Below are positions 43,627-56,456 of a DNA stretch of 64,000 nt, piece by piece. The notes beneath the pieces were generated by a model that saw nothing but the letters and a program-made list of their open reading frames with translations, was not told the DNA's origin and made no database searches. Position 1 is the stretch's first letter. Each line of letters begins with the position of its first letter. The position numbers were made by a program, and so were the translations under genes. This stretch comes from Nepenthes gracilis (lineage: Eukaryota; Streptophyta; Magnoliopsida; Caryophyllales; Nepenthaceae): contig BSYO01000014.1 of NCBI GenBank assembly GCA_033239525.1, forward strand, positions 13,872,021 through 13,936,020. Direction: 5' to 3'.

Positions 43627-46600
43627 TCAGAGACCTTGTTTCCTTGTCAGAGCAGCTATGATCTTATGCAAGTTAGAGATTTCTTCATCTCTTTGGCTGA
43701 GCAGTTTCTTCAGTCTGTTGATTTCCTCGAGATGATCAGCACACAAATTCTTCTCAGGCTCTTCCGTCTTCGGATCTGCACCTGAGATCTCATTTGCCCG
43801 CTGTCTCTTCTTTGCCGGAGCTCGATCGGGGTGGGGGTTATCACGTGCCATTTTGCGAATGCAGATGGCAGCAGCTAAGCTTGAGTCGAGCTGAATGGGG
43901 ACCGATTTTTGCAGCCGGCCATATGAGTCCTAGAAAACATAGCTCGTTGAATGATTCAGCCATGGCAGTAAAATAACAGAGTGCATGAACCTTTTCTTAC
44001 AACATTGCACTACTTTCTGGGAAACCAGGGAGGGATGAAAACAGCTCATATGCTGATTTATCATGAAAAGATGGATAAAACGTTACAGTAGTCAAGAAAA
44101 ATATTTTAGAAACACTCCTAGGTAACATGGCACCCTTCGATCCATTAATCTTGTGTGAGCTCAATAATATGAATGAATTATTGGGACACTTGATCACTCA
44201 AGGGTATCTTCCTAATGAGGGGTGTTATATTCATTTAATAGTTAAATTAGAAATTAGATAAATGAGTGTTACAATTTAAATAATCATTTAAATTACTTTA
44301 TATAATTTTTAGTATTCATCCATTTAACTTTTAAAACTATCCATTAAGTGACTATGAGAGCATCTCCACTGGGAGAGCTATAATAACAATCCTTCCTAAC
44401 AACACCCTTTACAATAAGAAAATATTTTAGAGATACCATCATTTAGACATTCAACTTCTAAAATTGTCCATTGGGTAGTTATGAGAGCTTTTCCACGGGA
44501 AGGACTATAATAATAATAATCTTTCCCAACAACACCCTTCACATTAAGGAAAATATTTTAGAGACACCATCAGATAATATAGTGTTCACCCATCAATATA
44601 TTCTTGCATCAGTCTGTGTGGATAATAAATGGAATGTCGCACCACTCAAGGGCACTATCCATACATCAAAGATGGTGAATAATCTCAATAGATATTGTTC
44701 TTGTCAGGCTTACCTATGAGGTAGCAAAAATAGGATCTAAGCATTAATAATAATATCGACTAATATGTATCTGTATCAGACCCCTTAATATCAATATTTT
44801 TCAATACCATAATAATATTGTGATATATTATTATATTGACAATATATCACAATATATCGCTCATATCCCAATATTTGACTGATATATCGGTCGATAATAT
44901 CGTATCAGCTCATGATTTTCAGGGATATATCTGATATTGAAAAATGTTTTTTAATATATCCGATATTATTGTGCCATGAGTGATACTAATATTTTTATTA
45001 ATGAATCTGAGCAAAGAACTAAATAAAGGACAGTGTCAAAAAAAGGATGAACCCAGCCGCCTCCCCCAACTGGGGTTGCTGAGGCCGGCTACTGGTCAGA
45101 AGAGGCTAAACATGAGTTACGCATTAGTGTCTGGAAGAGTAGAAGAAAAGTAATCATAAATACAAACCTCTTCTTCATCCCCCTTTACATCATCAAATGC
45201 TTGAAGCGCCTCTTCTGGATTCTTGAAGACGGCCAACACAGAATACTTTTCACCTCGACCCTTCTTATTTGTCTACCATTGAATTTGCACAGTACACAAC
45301 ATCAGGAACTTCATAGAAAACGACAGCTAACAAGTGAATTTCTATCCATGAATCTCGAATTTGAAAAAAGGTAGGCCGGTGGTTACACAAATTTCAGAGT
45401 GAAACGACAATTGTGTTATCAAAATCGAGAAATGAAGAGGTCTACCTCTGTTCTAGTCCATAGCCAAGACAGTGGAGAAAGTTCATAATTCAAAATTTTC
45501 ATTTTTGAAACATTCTTTCTTCATTTTGCCAACTCTAACCCCAACTCCTCCCCCAGGAAAAGGAAAAAAAACAAAGAAAAGTCCAAACTAAGTTGGGATT
45601 CAGATACAATGGAGAAGGAAATATTTCGCTGGCAGAGATTATAAGGGATGTAGATACTACAAATAGGATATAACAAACCTGTATTTCAATTGTAAAGTCT
45701 CCGGGTATAATTTTATGTAATTCTTCACTCGGCAAACTTATTGGAATGCGGTGGACAAGTAGCTTGGCCATTTCCTCTTTGAGCACCTAAAATTATCACG
45801 GAATTGAGAATGTTGAAAACAAAAACCTCAGAAGAATATCATCGAGGGTAGATTTCTGAACTTACATCCTCCTTGACTAGGGGAAGAATGCCATCATATT
45901 GATTGTCTAACTTTGCAAGCACAAGTTTCATAGCAGCAGATGCATCATCCAGACAATTATGTGGATCCCCTTTCTTCCGAACTTCATAACCTAACACAGA
46001 CTGCAAGACGGTTTCTTGAACAATCAACAATACGCATAAAATATGATGGGGTACCACATAAACAAGCTCCAGTAACCAGATTGATAACAGCAATCACAAA
46101 CACTCAAGAGTAAATCACTGGTCTAAATACCTACACTTGAGACATAGTAATATTACACTCATCTAAGATTTAAATAGACATATGAAACCAAATACCAAAT
46201 AAACATGCCTTACACAGATCGCACAGAGAAGGTCTTCTTTTCATAGATTCATCACCATATTTAAAGATAAAAGAGGTATCAACCACTCTCGCATGATCTA
46301 TCTTCAGTGCTGTCACAAAATTTCAGAAAATTCAATGAGAGATACCACAAAAAATTCGCATTACTATTTTAACTTGAACATGAAATGCATTAGGAGATGA
46401 GAATTCACGTGTTTTTGGCAGTAATTTACCCTCTTTATCAATAGTAAAAAAAAATGGATTGTACTAACCTCTCAAGTCATTACTGAGACCATGGCCAACC
46501 AAAATAGTTCCATGAGATAGAAGCTTCTTCATGGATTTCTACTCAAAAACAGGGAGGAAAAGGCATAATATAAAGATTAGCAGAAAGGGTAACAATCAAT

Positions 46601-49600
46601 CAAATACAATTTGCAAATAGCATGATGTCTATAAAAATTCTCACCTGTACATCTTTCAGAGAACAGCTAACTCCATCTAGATCTCTGGCGGAAACACCAG
46701 TAATATGTGTTCTATAATCTACTATTGCCTTATTAGGTCTTACAAATTCATGGAGTTTGACCTGAAAAAAATAACTCCATGAGATAATACGTGAACTTAC
46801 AAGGCAACATTGCAGAATAGGGATTTGGATTTTTCATATTTGAAAAAGGGTTCAAAACATGTAAACTCCTTACCTGTAAATCACGGTCCACAACGCATAT
46901 TTTAACTAAGGCGTCAGTCCCATCCTCACAGAGAACCATCTCACAATCAACCGCAATCATTAAACTAGATCTCCTCTTCTTAGGTTTTTTACCAGGATCT
47001 GTAACAATCCAGTCCTGCATGCAATCAAATGCATCCCCAAAATAAGAGATAAATCATGAATTTAATCATAGGATGCATAATCATACGAAAGAAACGTATA
47101 GAATTAAGGAAAATTTAAGCCTACCTCCTCATGCGAAGGAAAAGAATACTCAATTGGGTATTGTGGGTGCTCAAAGGTCAATCGAACCAGCCTCTGCACT
47201 GCCCCAATGCAGGTACACAAGGATTATGACCCAAACATAAATTATCCATGCAAATGAAAAAAAAAAAAATACTCATAAGATAAGACCAATAAAAGAGAAT
47301 AACATTTATAACATGCTAGCAAAACCTCTTGGATACACCCTCCCCCCAAACAAAAAGAAAATGGAAATGGAAAAAAAGGGATTAGCAGAACGAATACAGT
47401 GAGTCTGCACAACATCCATGGAGTCACGATGCTGACTTGAGGATTCAGACAAGAAAGAAGGGTTCACAGATTCAAGAATGATCAGAGTATTAGAAGACTA
47501 AGATAGAAGGTTATAAAAAAACCATCGCACTTGAAACAGATAAATAGAACCACACGGCGCGGAAAGTATAAAGATCGAAGGTCAAAATAACAATATCTCA
47601 GTTTAAGTAGGCTTGTCAGGGCCAACATACCCTACATGAAGAACAGGACAAAAAATCTTATTTTATGTAGCCTTACCAGGGAGAACATCCCTCAAGGAAG
47701 GGCAAAATTTGGACAATGCAGTTGTTATAAACCAAATCCAACGCCTAGTAGGAATAACGAATTTTCTTTGGTGCACATGACAATCTTGAAAATGTCAAGT
47801 CAAGAATAAGGAATGCAAGAGGAAACACATCAGCATTTCCTTTACTTACAAGAGAAACAAAAACTTAATTTTGATCACTGTGAAGCTCAATTATATGTCC
47901 ATTTTCATCTAGATACAAAGACTCCAGGAGGCCCACATTGCCTTTGTCATTGTTTCTCCATAAACTGTTTACTGTTGCTCATGCTCTGTGGATTTTTCAA
48001 TACTACACACACACAGTAGCACTTTACCCCATGCATCATGATAGAGAGCTAGTGCTATACAGTTTAGAAAATGAGACCATTACACATCCAAACCACAAAC
48101 TGAATGTTGCAATTTTTCATTCCAATAAGTATTCTGCATGACTTCTGCTCAATCCAACCAAAGCTAGAATAATAAATTCTATGAACAAGCATCTCACTGT
48201 CAGTGAGCCATTTACATGTTTAAATTAAACAGCATAGAGATCATACATTAGGGAAGTACTTATAGCTCTTCAACTAGAGCCCATGACCATAGAAAGATCA
48301 CTGAATGTGTCTTCTTCTATCAAAATTACCTGCTCAGAAGATTCAATATCTTGAGAATTCAGGAGTTGCTTGGCTGTCTCGCGGTTTGCATGACATTTGA
48401 TCACCTTGGAGAAAAACTGCAGACTATTTACTCAGTAACCTTAATTGATGTTATAACACAATACATCCAAAGAATAAAGGGAAAAAAGTGTCTGATATGT
48501 ATTTTTTTTTTACCTCTAAATCACTTTCTTCCTTGAATGTTCTCAGGAAAGCATGTAACACATCAGGGGACCTCCTAGCAGGGTCGCTCAAGCTAGCACC
48601 AAACTTCTCATCATACAAATTAAGAAATTCCTTCCACCCTCCTTTGTCACCTCTCATTCCACATTTTTGAACCAATTTCACGATTTCAACTAGAATCTGC
48701 ATGCATTGTTATAAGCATTAAAAAAGCATAAGAAAACCCAATGGTGTTTACAAGATGATGTATTGAAAATACCGTAAAATTTTGCACAACTATATCAACG
48801 TGTGATAGCAACAAATTTCCCACAAAAACACACGTTCCTCTTTGATGAAGAAAACTAACTCTCCCTAAGAAATTAGAAATCCATTTCATAGTGCTGCCTA
48901 TGCTTTCAGTTGTTAAAAAATTGCTGGAATTCAGTCTCTACCAGATCAATCACGTTGAGTTTAGACATTCCAATCAAACTTGCCAAGGTCCAAACCGTCA
49001 TAAAAACAAATTGCATCACATTCATAATCTTCCTCGCCCAAATAACTCTCTTTTGGTGTCGTTTGACTATACATGTTTCAGAGAAATTCAATTTAACTTT
49101 AAAATTGCTCTTCACAGCATCAACCAAACAACAAAAAATCTTTTCTTTTGCAAGAAAAGGCAACTGTAAAGTAAATTATCTTCCTCCCCAGCGACCAAAG
49201 TCTTAATCTATATCAACCAATTTCACAGCCTCACTAATAGAAAAACAACAACAACCTGTAAGGATAAAGAGATGATAACTCTAATCAATAGCTCAAAAAC
49301 TATTATACAACATTTGCTTCAGGGAACGTCTGGTGAATTTTATCAGGAGCATAGAGACCACAAGCACAAGGTGCAATTTTCAAGTGGTTGTTCCAATTCT
49401 CAACTAAAACAAGGAAAAAAATGAACAAGCATTAACAAATTGCATCACTTACACTTGATAAATTCATATATAATCTGAAGATTACAGATTAGGAATCAAT
49501 TAACCCTCCAAAAACACAGACTTGTGTCAGTAAGAAGTCATTCTGGAACACAAAAAAAAAATGTGGGCACCAAAAATACATTCCGAAGCACCAAAGAATA

Positions 49601-49663
49601 TCAAGGAGAATACGTACAAGGGAAAGTTACCTCTTTCCCAGCTGCGGCGAGCTTCGCCTCCAT
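43627..49663 (-). CDS. SDN: Small-RNA-degrading nuclease (SDN family, DEDDh 3'-5' exonuclease)
   Basis: Twelve exons read downward: 49663-49631, 48696-48514, 48416-48330, 47193-47125, 47014-46874, 46761-46645, 46538-46469, 46309-46209, 46000-45866, 45786-45679, 45272-45168, 43929-43627, giving 483 aa. The exonuclease core has Asp147 and Glu149 (VDCEMV), Asp231 (GHGLSND), and His281 with Asp286 (HNCLDDA), which is the DEDDh set. An RRM-like region follows (about 313-405; LLVHRIPISLPSEEL), then a basic, coiled-coil tail ending LHKIIAALTRKQGL. Arabidopsis SDN1 trims 2'-O-methylated miRNAs from the 3' end, and that role is inferred here. Intron 8 needs a GC donor. The 74-codon frame at 43627-43851 is the end of the last exon, not a separate gene. 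Confidence 0.94.
44300..44600. repeat. Two tandem copies of a unit of about 125 bp in SDN intron 11
   Basis: Both copies run from a TTCAACTT/TTTAACTT-AAA block through TATGAGAGC, TTCC-AACAACACCC and AAAATATTTTAGAGA-ACCATCA. The word GAGAGCATCTCCACTGGGAG resembles the end of common plant MITEs. Further on (about 44800-44990) the intron is rich in GATATATC words. Confidence 0.7.
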
Positions 49664-50095
49664 CACGCCTGCTATTCGGAAAGAGAAGAGAGGTGAGAGA
49701 AATAAATCGAAGCTAAGAGAGGGCCTTAAAAATAGCAGCCATGGGTAGTTGTGGGTGGCGATATTGGTGTTGGCGTCGGGCCTCCTGTTCGCGTGCAGTG
49801 CTGCTCCATGGAAGAAGGGTTTTAGCAGCGGCGAGGGCAGCGTCGTAATTACAGTTGCTGTATGCTAAAAATGCAAAAGGTTATTAGCGCTTAAGCAAAA
49901 TTTCTCTTCAACACTAATTAATTAATTAAAAAGACATATAATTTTTTTTTCTTATTTTCTATAATTAATTAAAGTTTACGACTTAGTAATTTTGCAAATA
50001 AGAAACGTAAATTTTGCACCAAAGTGTTTGCCCTTGTAAGGAACATTAAAAGACTCATTTGACAATACTTTTAAAATAATTTTTTTAAAAAAACT
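49664..50095 (-). promoter_or_regulatory. SDN upstream region
   Basis: Only 432 bp separate the SDN ATG from a solo LTR. The proximal part (49664-49870) is GC-richer and the distal part is AT-rich. No clear TATA box was chosen. The original promoter may have been split by the LTR. Confidence 0.4.
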
Positions 50096-51192
50096 TGTTG
50101 GGCCCCAATATAATGGCCCATAAAACACGGCCCAAGAAAAATGCCCAAGTAAAAGGCCCGGAAAGGCACCCACAAGCCAAGAAAGACTGAACAGCCCGAG
50201 AGGCCCAAAACAGAGGCCAATGTCTCAAAGGCCAGAGCTACAATGAAGTCAGAAAGGTCCGTCGGATTCATAAGGAAGGCAGGGACATCGCACCCAGCAT
50301 CCAGATACGAGAATAAGAAGAAGCCCGAGAACCCCAGGAGTCCTGCCGAGTCTCAGATCAGTCCGAAAGGTCGAGGGGAGACTCAAGGACTTTCCTCGAG
50401 AGATCCTCCGAGAGCTGCCTTCTCCGATAAGTCCGCAAGCCCACAAAACAATAAGGAACACCACGCAAGGACGAGGGCTGCCTCATGTACGGCCGAGAAC
50501 GCCAGCCAAGCAACCTCGCCAATTAAAGCCTCTACTACCATCAGGTCATGGTCTCAACAGCAAGACGCGCGCAGTCAAATCAAGATTGACTCTGGACCTA
50601 CATCGCAACGACACGCACAGGCCTACTAGCGGCACTAGCGCGTACTCTCCCGCATACGTCAACAGCATTAAATGGGGCCAGTGAGACAGTGGACAGCCTC
50701 TCGGCCACACGTTGACTGCCACGTGTCCCCTCCCCGACAATACAAGTTCCTCTATAAATACTCAGCAAAGGTTCTCAACAAGGGGACTCTTCCCGGCCCG
50801 TTCCTTTCCACTCTCTCCAGAGGAAAAACTCTTTCTTCCAAAGCCATTCCAGGCACAGAAGGAAAAGGACTTAGGCGCTTCATTAGCGCCTTCCACCTCC
50901 CTTCTCAACAAGGGAAAGCAAAGGAAAGACAAAACTTCCCAACGAGTGAAGCCCTTAAGGAGAGAAATACAAAACAAGAAACAAGGAAAAAATTCGCCCT
51001 AAATATTTGTACTTTGTAAAAACTTTCATCTAAATAGTGAAGTATTTCTAAAGGCTCAGAGTCTCGTGGTTTTTCTTCCTCATTTAAGAGGAGGTTTTTC
51101 ACATAAAAATCTAGCCTTAATCTCTCTCTCTCTACAACTCTAAATCTCAAACACTTGTGTTGCACGTGGACGTCGAGTCCCGAGACGCAACA
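50096..51192 (+). mobile_element. Solo LTR upstream of SDN
   Basis: It runs from TGTTGGGCCCC to GACGCAACA, 1,097 bp. A perfect target duplication AAACT lies at 50091-50095 and 51193-51197. It has a TATAAATA box at 50753-50760, with TTGAC and CACGTG motifs about 30-45 bases upstream, and a TTTTTCACATAAAAATC block near the 3' end, so it reads on the plus strand. No internal sequence remains. Short frames inside it (such as 50243-50629) are not genes. Confidence 0.92.
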
Positions 51193-51197
51193 AAACT

Positions 51198-52957
51198 ATA
51201 GATTAAGTATACTTCAAAATCTTTTTTAAAAATTAATTGACATTCTTTAAAATTCGTAATATATTTTTAACAAATTTAAATTCATATTTTTTATAGAAAA
51301 AATGACATATGCATTTTTCACATAAATTATAAATTATAATTCTCCTAAAAAATACTTTTTTTATATTGTTTCTTGTTGGCATCTCCATTCCATTCCCTCA
51401 TATGAACACAAATCTGAATATGAGTAACGCATTGATTTGAGAAGAGAGCCCGAATACGAATCTCATGCCAGAATAATAACAGGTTTGGTCCTTCACCACC
51501 GACAAGGACAAACCCACCAGGCCGCCGCCACTGCCGCTGCTCACCACCACTGCAGAAGGCTAAATAAACATCTGAGTTCAAATACCCTAGCCTGTCCCTA
51601 AATTGGATTAACAATATCAATCTCACTTTCCAGTCAATTTATAGCAAAAACTCTTAAAGTTTAATATTTTGATCTCAAGATCAATCATGGGTATGTTGTA
51701 ACACATTCAAATGGAAGTATTACCGTAAAAATAGAGTTGTCATGGTGTAATTTAGTAGACACATGTTCAAATTATAAAGGCAAGCTATTACAAAATGCAA
51801 GGTAAAGCACACAAAAGACCAGAAAGTAACCCAAATCTATCTCAAACCCCACACATTTATGCACATAAGCTTTATGCACCAGATATTGAAATATATCCCA
51901 ATTATAATGGGATTTTTTTACAAAAGATGAAGTTTTTAGGTATTACATATAGTTGATTTTCATGAGATTATTGAACATATATACAACCAAGCACTTAATT
52001 TATGAAAAAATAATAATAATAACACTATTCCCACTACAAATTTACAAGATAAAGGATTCCGTGGCATCTACTATGTGGACCTACTTTAAGAAGAACAATA
52101 AATGAAAAGAGAACACATAATAAATATCAGATTATTTTTTTTATACATTACAGTAAATTTATAGAAAGAATATATAATTCTTTATGAAATAGCCAAATGC
52201 TATGCGGATAAGCGCTTTCTCACCAGCCCCAGCTCAATAGGACGACAATCCACTGTTTGGGCTACCGGGCATAAATGCAGTTCATGCCGAAGTGAACAGC
52301 AAAATTTGAGCTGTAGTTTGACAGATAACTCCAACTTTGGCAAGCAAAATTCTCAGAGCTTACTGCAAAAAATTGCACAAAATGTATATCTAACCTATAA
52401 TGTCTGCCGAATTCAGGTAGAAAACCCCACAGACAGTATAAGTTGTTCAGTCAGGCCTAATTATCCTAGAAATGAAATTCACCTGCTCATAAGAATGGAA
52501 CTGCACTTCATGAACAAGATATTGGAGGAGAACAAGTGAATGGGAGACAGAAGTTAGCATCGCAGTCAGAGTATTTAAGAGAGGATATCATAGTTCGAAG
52601 AGATTAGAATCATCCGGGCTGAACCAGAACACTCAACCCAATTGAGCAATGAAACACAGTTAAACAGTACACATACAGATGGGATAAAATTTGTTCTTTT
52701 TGGGTATCATGGGATAAAGATTGAAAATAAAAAGAAACCATCCGAACAACAGCAAGATAACTTCGCAGTTCAATTAAAGAAAATAGCTGAGATGCAGCAG
52801 CTTTGCAATGAAGCAAATCCGGTGAGAAAACATGCCAAAGAAAAAAATAGGAACACTAACAAACAAACACTGTCAACTGTCAACTTTCTCAAATTCGGAA
52901 AGAATGTAAGTAAAGCAAGAGATCATTTTGCTTTCTGCAACTGTTTGCTTGCATCGT
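51198..52957. other. Intergenic region and VFB 3' UTR
   Basis: AT-rich sequence with one GC-richer patch (about 51480-51600). The right end should hold the 3' UTR of the minus-strand F-box gene. No gene is visible. Confidence 0.5.
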
Positions 52958-54580
52958 TCATGGAGTAGTGCTGGAATTTACAATACCAGAAGACCACCAC
53001 TTGGCATAAGCTGCTATTTTCCTAGCCTTTAAGAAGCCAAATTTTGCCTTAAACAAAGACCGGCGGGCATTCCTCCTTTCCGGAGCATGGGGATTTGTGG
53101 CCTGGTTCTCCGTTGATGGAACCTCTAAACCATCTTCTTGAGCTCCTCCTCCACTGTCGCTGGCACTGGCAGCATCCACAGCTTCGATTTCATCCACATC
53201 CAAATTAACAACCAACGATTCCCTCCTCAACCTTAACCACTCCAAAATCTCATGAGTCACTTCCCTGCATTTCTTAACCTTAACTTTGACAAGATTTGGG
53301 CAACCCCAGGCGAGAGCTTCCAAGCCATTATCAGTGATTGGGCAGCTCTTGATACAAAATTTCTTCAGAGCTGCACACTTAGAAACCACGCAGGAAATCT
53401 CCCCGTCGCGGATAGTTTCACTGCTACACAGCGCCAGCCGCTCCAAGTTCTGACAATTCGAAGCTATCACCTCCAAGCTCAATGCAGTAGGATTAAGGCC
53501 AATTAAGACTAGTTCTTGTAAATGACTGCAGTTCTTACCTAGAGCAGCCAAACCCTCGTCTCCAATCCTGTTCGTCCTCCATCCGTCAATATGCACCTTC
53601 CTCAAAACCGTACACCGCTCTGCGATAGACACGATCCCCAGATTTGAGCAATCTGGAATCTTGACAATATGCAGAATTTCCAAATTAACACAGTTAGAAA
53701 TGGCAGATAACCCAGTATCGGTTACTTGAAGTCTCTCAAGATGGATTTCAACCAACCCGTCATTTGAATTAGCCATCAATTCCAAAACACTATCCCAATC
53801 TCCCATACACTTGATCAGTTTCAAAGTTCTAAGGTTTTTGGACCCAATTATCAGAGGGCCAAGTAACTGGCCATTATAAAGCTCTTTCAAGCAAATACTT
53901 CTCAAGGATTTCGCCGCTAGGCCTGGCGATATGGGCTGGGCAGCTTCGGTACCGTTATCATTGATGCCCCGCAGGCGCTTAATGGATAATTCTTCTAGAA
54001 GTGAGCAATGTTGAAGCACGGAATTTAACCCATTAGTACCAAAATCACAAGAACCACAGGACAATTTCTTCAGATTCTTACAGTTTTCAGCGAAAGCTGC
54101 GATTCCGAAATCCGTGAGCTCGCGGCAGCCGCGCAGTTTGAGGCGGGAGAGATTCCGACACCGGAGGGAGACGAGAACCAAGGCGTCGTCGCTGATGCTG
54201 ATGGATCGGCGGTTGCAGCGGAGAGCAAGTTTGGTGACGGAGTCGAAGCGGGCAAATAGAGAGGGAATGCCAGAGTAGAGCTCCGATTGGGCGTTGAGGG
54301 AAAGACGCTGACGGCTCTGTCCCTCTACCTTGAGCCACCGCTTGCAGACGACAGAGCAGCTTTTACGCTCTCCGGAGGTGAGAGACTGGAAGATGTGGGC
54401 CAAACACTCGTCCGGCAGATCGGAAATGAAGTCGCGAGTGGTGGTGGGTGTGTCGTTCTCCGCTTCGTTCTCGGAATTTTCGGTTTCGCTTTTCATTGGA
54501 GGGATCCTGCGAGGTGAGCAGGTACTATGGTGGCGAGTTAACTCGGGTGAGCATCCAGTGACGGAAGATGCTTGGCCCAT
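52958..54580 (-). CDS. VFB: F-box/LRR protein of the VFB/SKIP2 family
   Basis: A single uninterrupted exon of 540 aa, as expected for this intronless family. The start at 54580 is chosen because it gives MGQASS, like the MGQS-type start of VFB/SKIP2 proteins. An in-frame ATG at 54646 would add 22 Pro/His-rich residues without family support. The F-box spans about 50-95 (LPDECLAHIFQSL...CKRWL). Leucine-rich repeats fill about 110-460 with CRNLSRLKLRGCRELTD-type units. The acidic and basic C-terminus ends AYAKWWSSG. The F-box should bind SKP1 in an SCF ubiquitin ligase, and the LRRs should bind the substrate. Arabidopsis VFB genes affect growth and lateral roots. Intact. Confidence 0.95.
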   Translation of the reverse strand: MGQASSVTGCSPELTRHHSTCSPRRIPPMKSETENSENEAENDTPTTTRDFISDLPDECLAHIFQSLTSGERKSCSVVCKRWLKVEGQSRQRLSLNAQSELYSGIPSLFARFDSVTKLALRCNRRSISISDDALVLVSLRCRNLSRLKLRGCRELTDFGIAAFAENCKNLKKLSCGSCDFGTNGLNSVLQHCSLLEELSIKRLRGINDNGTEAAQPISPGLAAKSLRSICLKELYNGQLLGPLIIGSKNLRTLKLIKCMGDWDSVLELMANSNDGLVEIHLERLQVTDTGLSAISNCVNLEILHIVKIPDCSNLGIVSIAERCTVLRKVHIDGWRTNRIGDEGLAALGKNCSHLQELVLIGLNPTALSLEVIASNCQNLERLALCSSETIRDGEISCVVSKCAALKKFCIKSCPITDNGLEALAWGCPNLVKVKVKKCREVTHEILEWLRLRRESLVVNLDVDEIEAVDAASASDSGGGAQEDGLEVPSTENQATNPHAPERRNARRSLFKAKFGFLKARKIAAYAKWWSSGIVNSSTTP

Positions 54581-54700
54581 CCACGGCGGAGGCGGTGTGC
54601 AGGGGTGTGAATGGTAGCTTGAGGGATGAGTAGGCACACGCGCCACGAGAAGAAGGTGGAGAAGCGGCGATGTAGCGTGTAAATGAGGACTGAAAAAGCA

Positions 54701-54703
<3 letters not shown>

Positions 54704-54734
<31 letters not shown>
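54704..54734. repeat. (GA)n microsatellite in the VFB 5' leader
   Basis: About 15 GA units lie 120-150 bp upstream of the VFB start. On the sense strand of the gene this is a (CT)n tract, a common feature of plant 5' UTRs and core promoters. Confidence 0.9.
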
Positions 54735-54737
<3 letters not shown>

Positions 54738-54799
54738 TTTTAGTTGGATGGAAGACGACGGAGTAAGTGGAAGGCGTTGCAGGAGGAGTACGCACCAGG

Positions 54800-55108
54800 G
54801 GCGACTAAATTATTCATGAAAAGTTATTATTTTCTTGGTTTTTGAAAATTAAATTTATAATTTGATTTATTAAAAAAATATTATTTTTAATTCAAGTATA
54901 AATTTTAATTAATTATAAAATTCCTTGAATTACATTTTTTTTGTATTTAAATAATTAATTAATATTATAAAATAATATGAATTTTAATCTTATATATATT
55001 TTTAAAAAATATATTGTTATTTTAACATGTAAATTTATTCATATTGAACTAAATATATATTTATTCACATCTTTTTAATTTTTTTTTGCCTTTATAAATA
55101 TCACATAC
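54800..55108. other. AT-rich spacer upstream of VFB
   Basis: A/T-rich DNA with no gene. It ends exactly at the terminus of the gypsy element at 55109. The adjacent pentamer CATAC would be its target duplication, but the other end lies outside the window. Confidence 0.5.
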
Positions 55109-55934
55109 TGTTGCGTTTCGATCCGACCAGCCGTCTGAGGCCGTGCGGCTACGTCAAGTGGGCCGGGACCACCGGTGCAACATAAAAAAGAGTGAGATCG
55201 TGGGCGAGTGAAAGGTGCGAGAGGGACGAGGATGGGCATTGCATTTTTACGTGGAAACCCCCCTTTGAAAATGAAGGGAAAACCACGAGGCTGGAAGCCT
55301 GGAAGTATTCTTCACTATTTTGTTGTTGAGTACAAGAATTCTAAGTTCAAAGTACAGGGAAAATGCTTTGTTCCTCTCTTTTGGCCCTTTCACTTGCTTG
55401 GGAGACAGAAAATCCACCTTTTCGTCTGCTTTGGGTGCGCATTTATAGGCGTAGAAAGGCAACCGTTGGAAGCTTCTCACACGGCCTACGGCACCTCTTT
55501 GGACGGGGTGACCACCTACTCCCACGCCATGTCGCACGCTGGAGTGTCGCACGCCGGCGTGTTAGGTGAGTGAGCACGCGGCGGCCTCTTGTGGTGGTGT
55601 GTCGGCACTTGAGGTGACATGGCGTGTTACTGGGATTCTTCTTGATGGCCCAGGCGTGTAAGCGGGATTTACGATTTACTCCTCGAGAACTGAAGTAAAC
55701 AGTGAGTTGGCACTCTCGGATAACGGAGCGATCCTCGTCCCATTGGCTCACTTCGTAGTTTGATTGGGTCAGCGTCTTTGTTGGCGGGTGTTACGCGTGC
55801 TATTGAGTCCGCGTATTTTAAAGGAATCTCTCGGTCGTTCCGGTATTACGCGTGATAGCTTGAGCCTCTCGGATCCGAAACGCTCGTCCGTTCTCCACAC
55901 TAATTCTAGGACCCCTGGGTAACGGATCCCAACA
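55109..55934 (-). repeat. 3' LTR of the Tat-type element
   Basis: This LTR is 826 bp with the termini TGTTG...CAACA. On the minus strand it starts TGTTGGGATCCG, and a TATAAATG box lies near 55442. It matches the LTR fragment at 1-467. Confidence 0.92.
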
Positions 55935-55950
55935 CTAGCCCCCCATGCCG
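55935..55950 (-). promoter_or_regulatory. Polypurine tract
   Basis: On the minus strand GGCATGGGGGGCTAG lies immediately before the LTR start TGTTGGG. This places the 3' LTR and fixes the orientation of the element. Confidence 0.75.
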
Positions 55951-56456
55951 AAAGGTTCGAAGTCCTCGACCGTTTGGCATGTCTCTTTAGCGCCACCATT
56001 CCTCTAGATGGGATCGTCAGTAGAAGTCCGCCCGCCCGTGAGCTTCGTCTGAAGAGCGATTGTGCTTCTATGTGTGGATTTGGTTTCAAGCTTAGTCCGG
56101 GGCAACCAATGTTCTCGGAATCGTGGCTAACCAAAGTCTTGACGCTGGGTGTGGCCGAGGACATTCGTCTCGTAAATGGCGATTTCACACGCCCGAGGAC
56201 ACTCGCCGTCGTTTGGGCCCCGCAGAGAATTTAATGCGGGATTGATGCATTGTCGGGCGTCTCGGGATTACGGGCGTCACATCCGTGGGGACCAACGGCC
56301 GCCGTGCGACGCGCGTGGCCGTGGCAATGATGGCGCCTTTTAAGTTTTCAAATTCATAAATTCGTTTTCCTTCCTTACGTAAAAACACTTCCGTCTTCGC
56401 GTTCTATCTCCCTTTCCTCATTCGACATTTCCTCCGAGTTTTGCTTACCACCTTTC

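Noticed and set aside
43627..43851. Separate small coiled-coil gene of 74 aa
   Set aside because: The frame is open upstream to 43929 behind a splice acceptor and matches the C-terminal tail of SDN proteins, so it is the last SDN exon.
46201..46215. GT donor GTAAGG for SDN exon 8
   Set aside because: It loses the conserved Cys-Lys and shifts the frame to an early stop; the GC donor 5 bases on fits.
50243..51019. Frames of 96-128 codons on the plus strand
   Set aside because: They lie wholly within the solo LTR 50096-51192.
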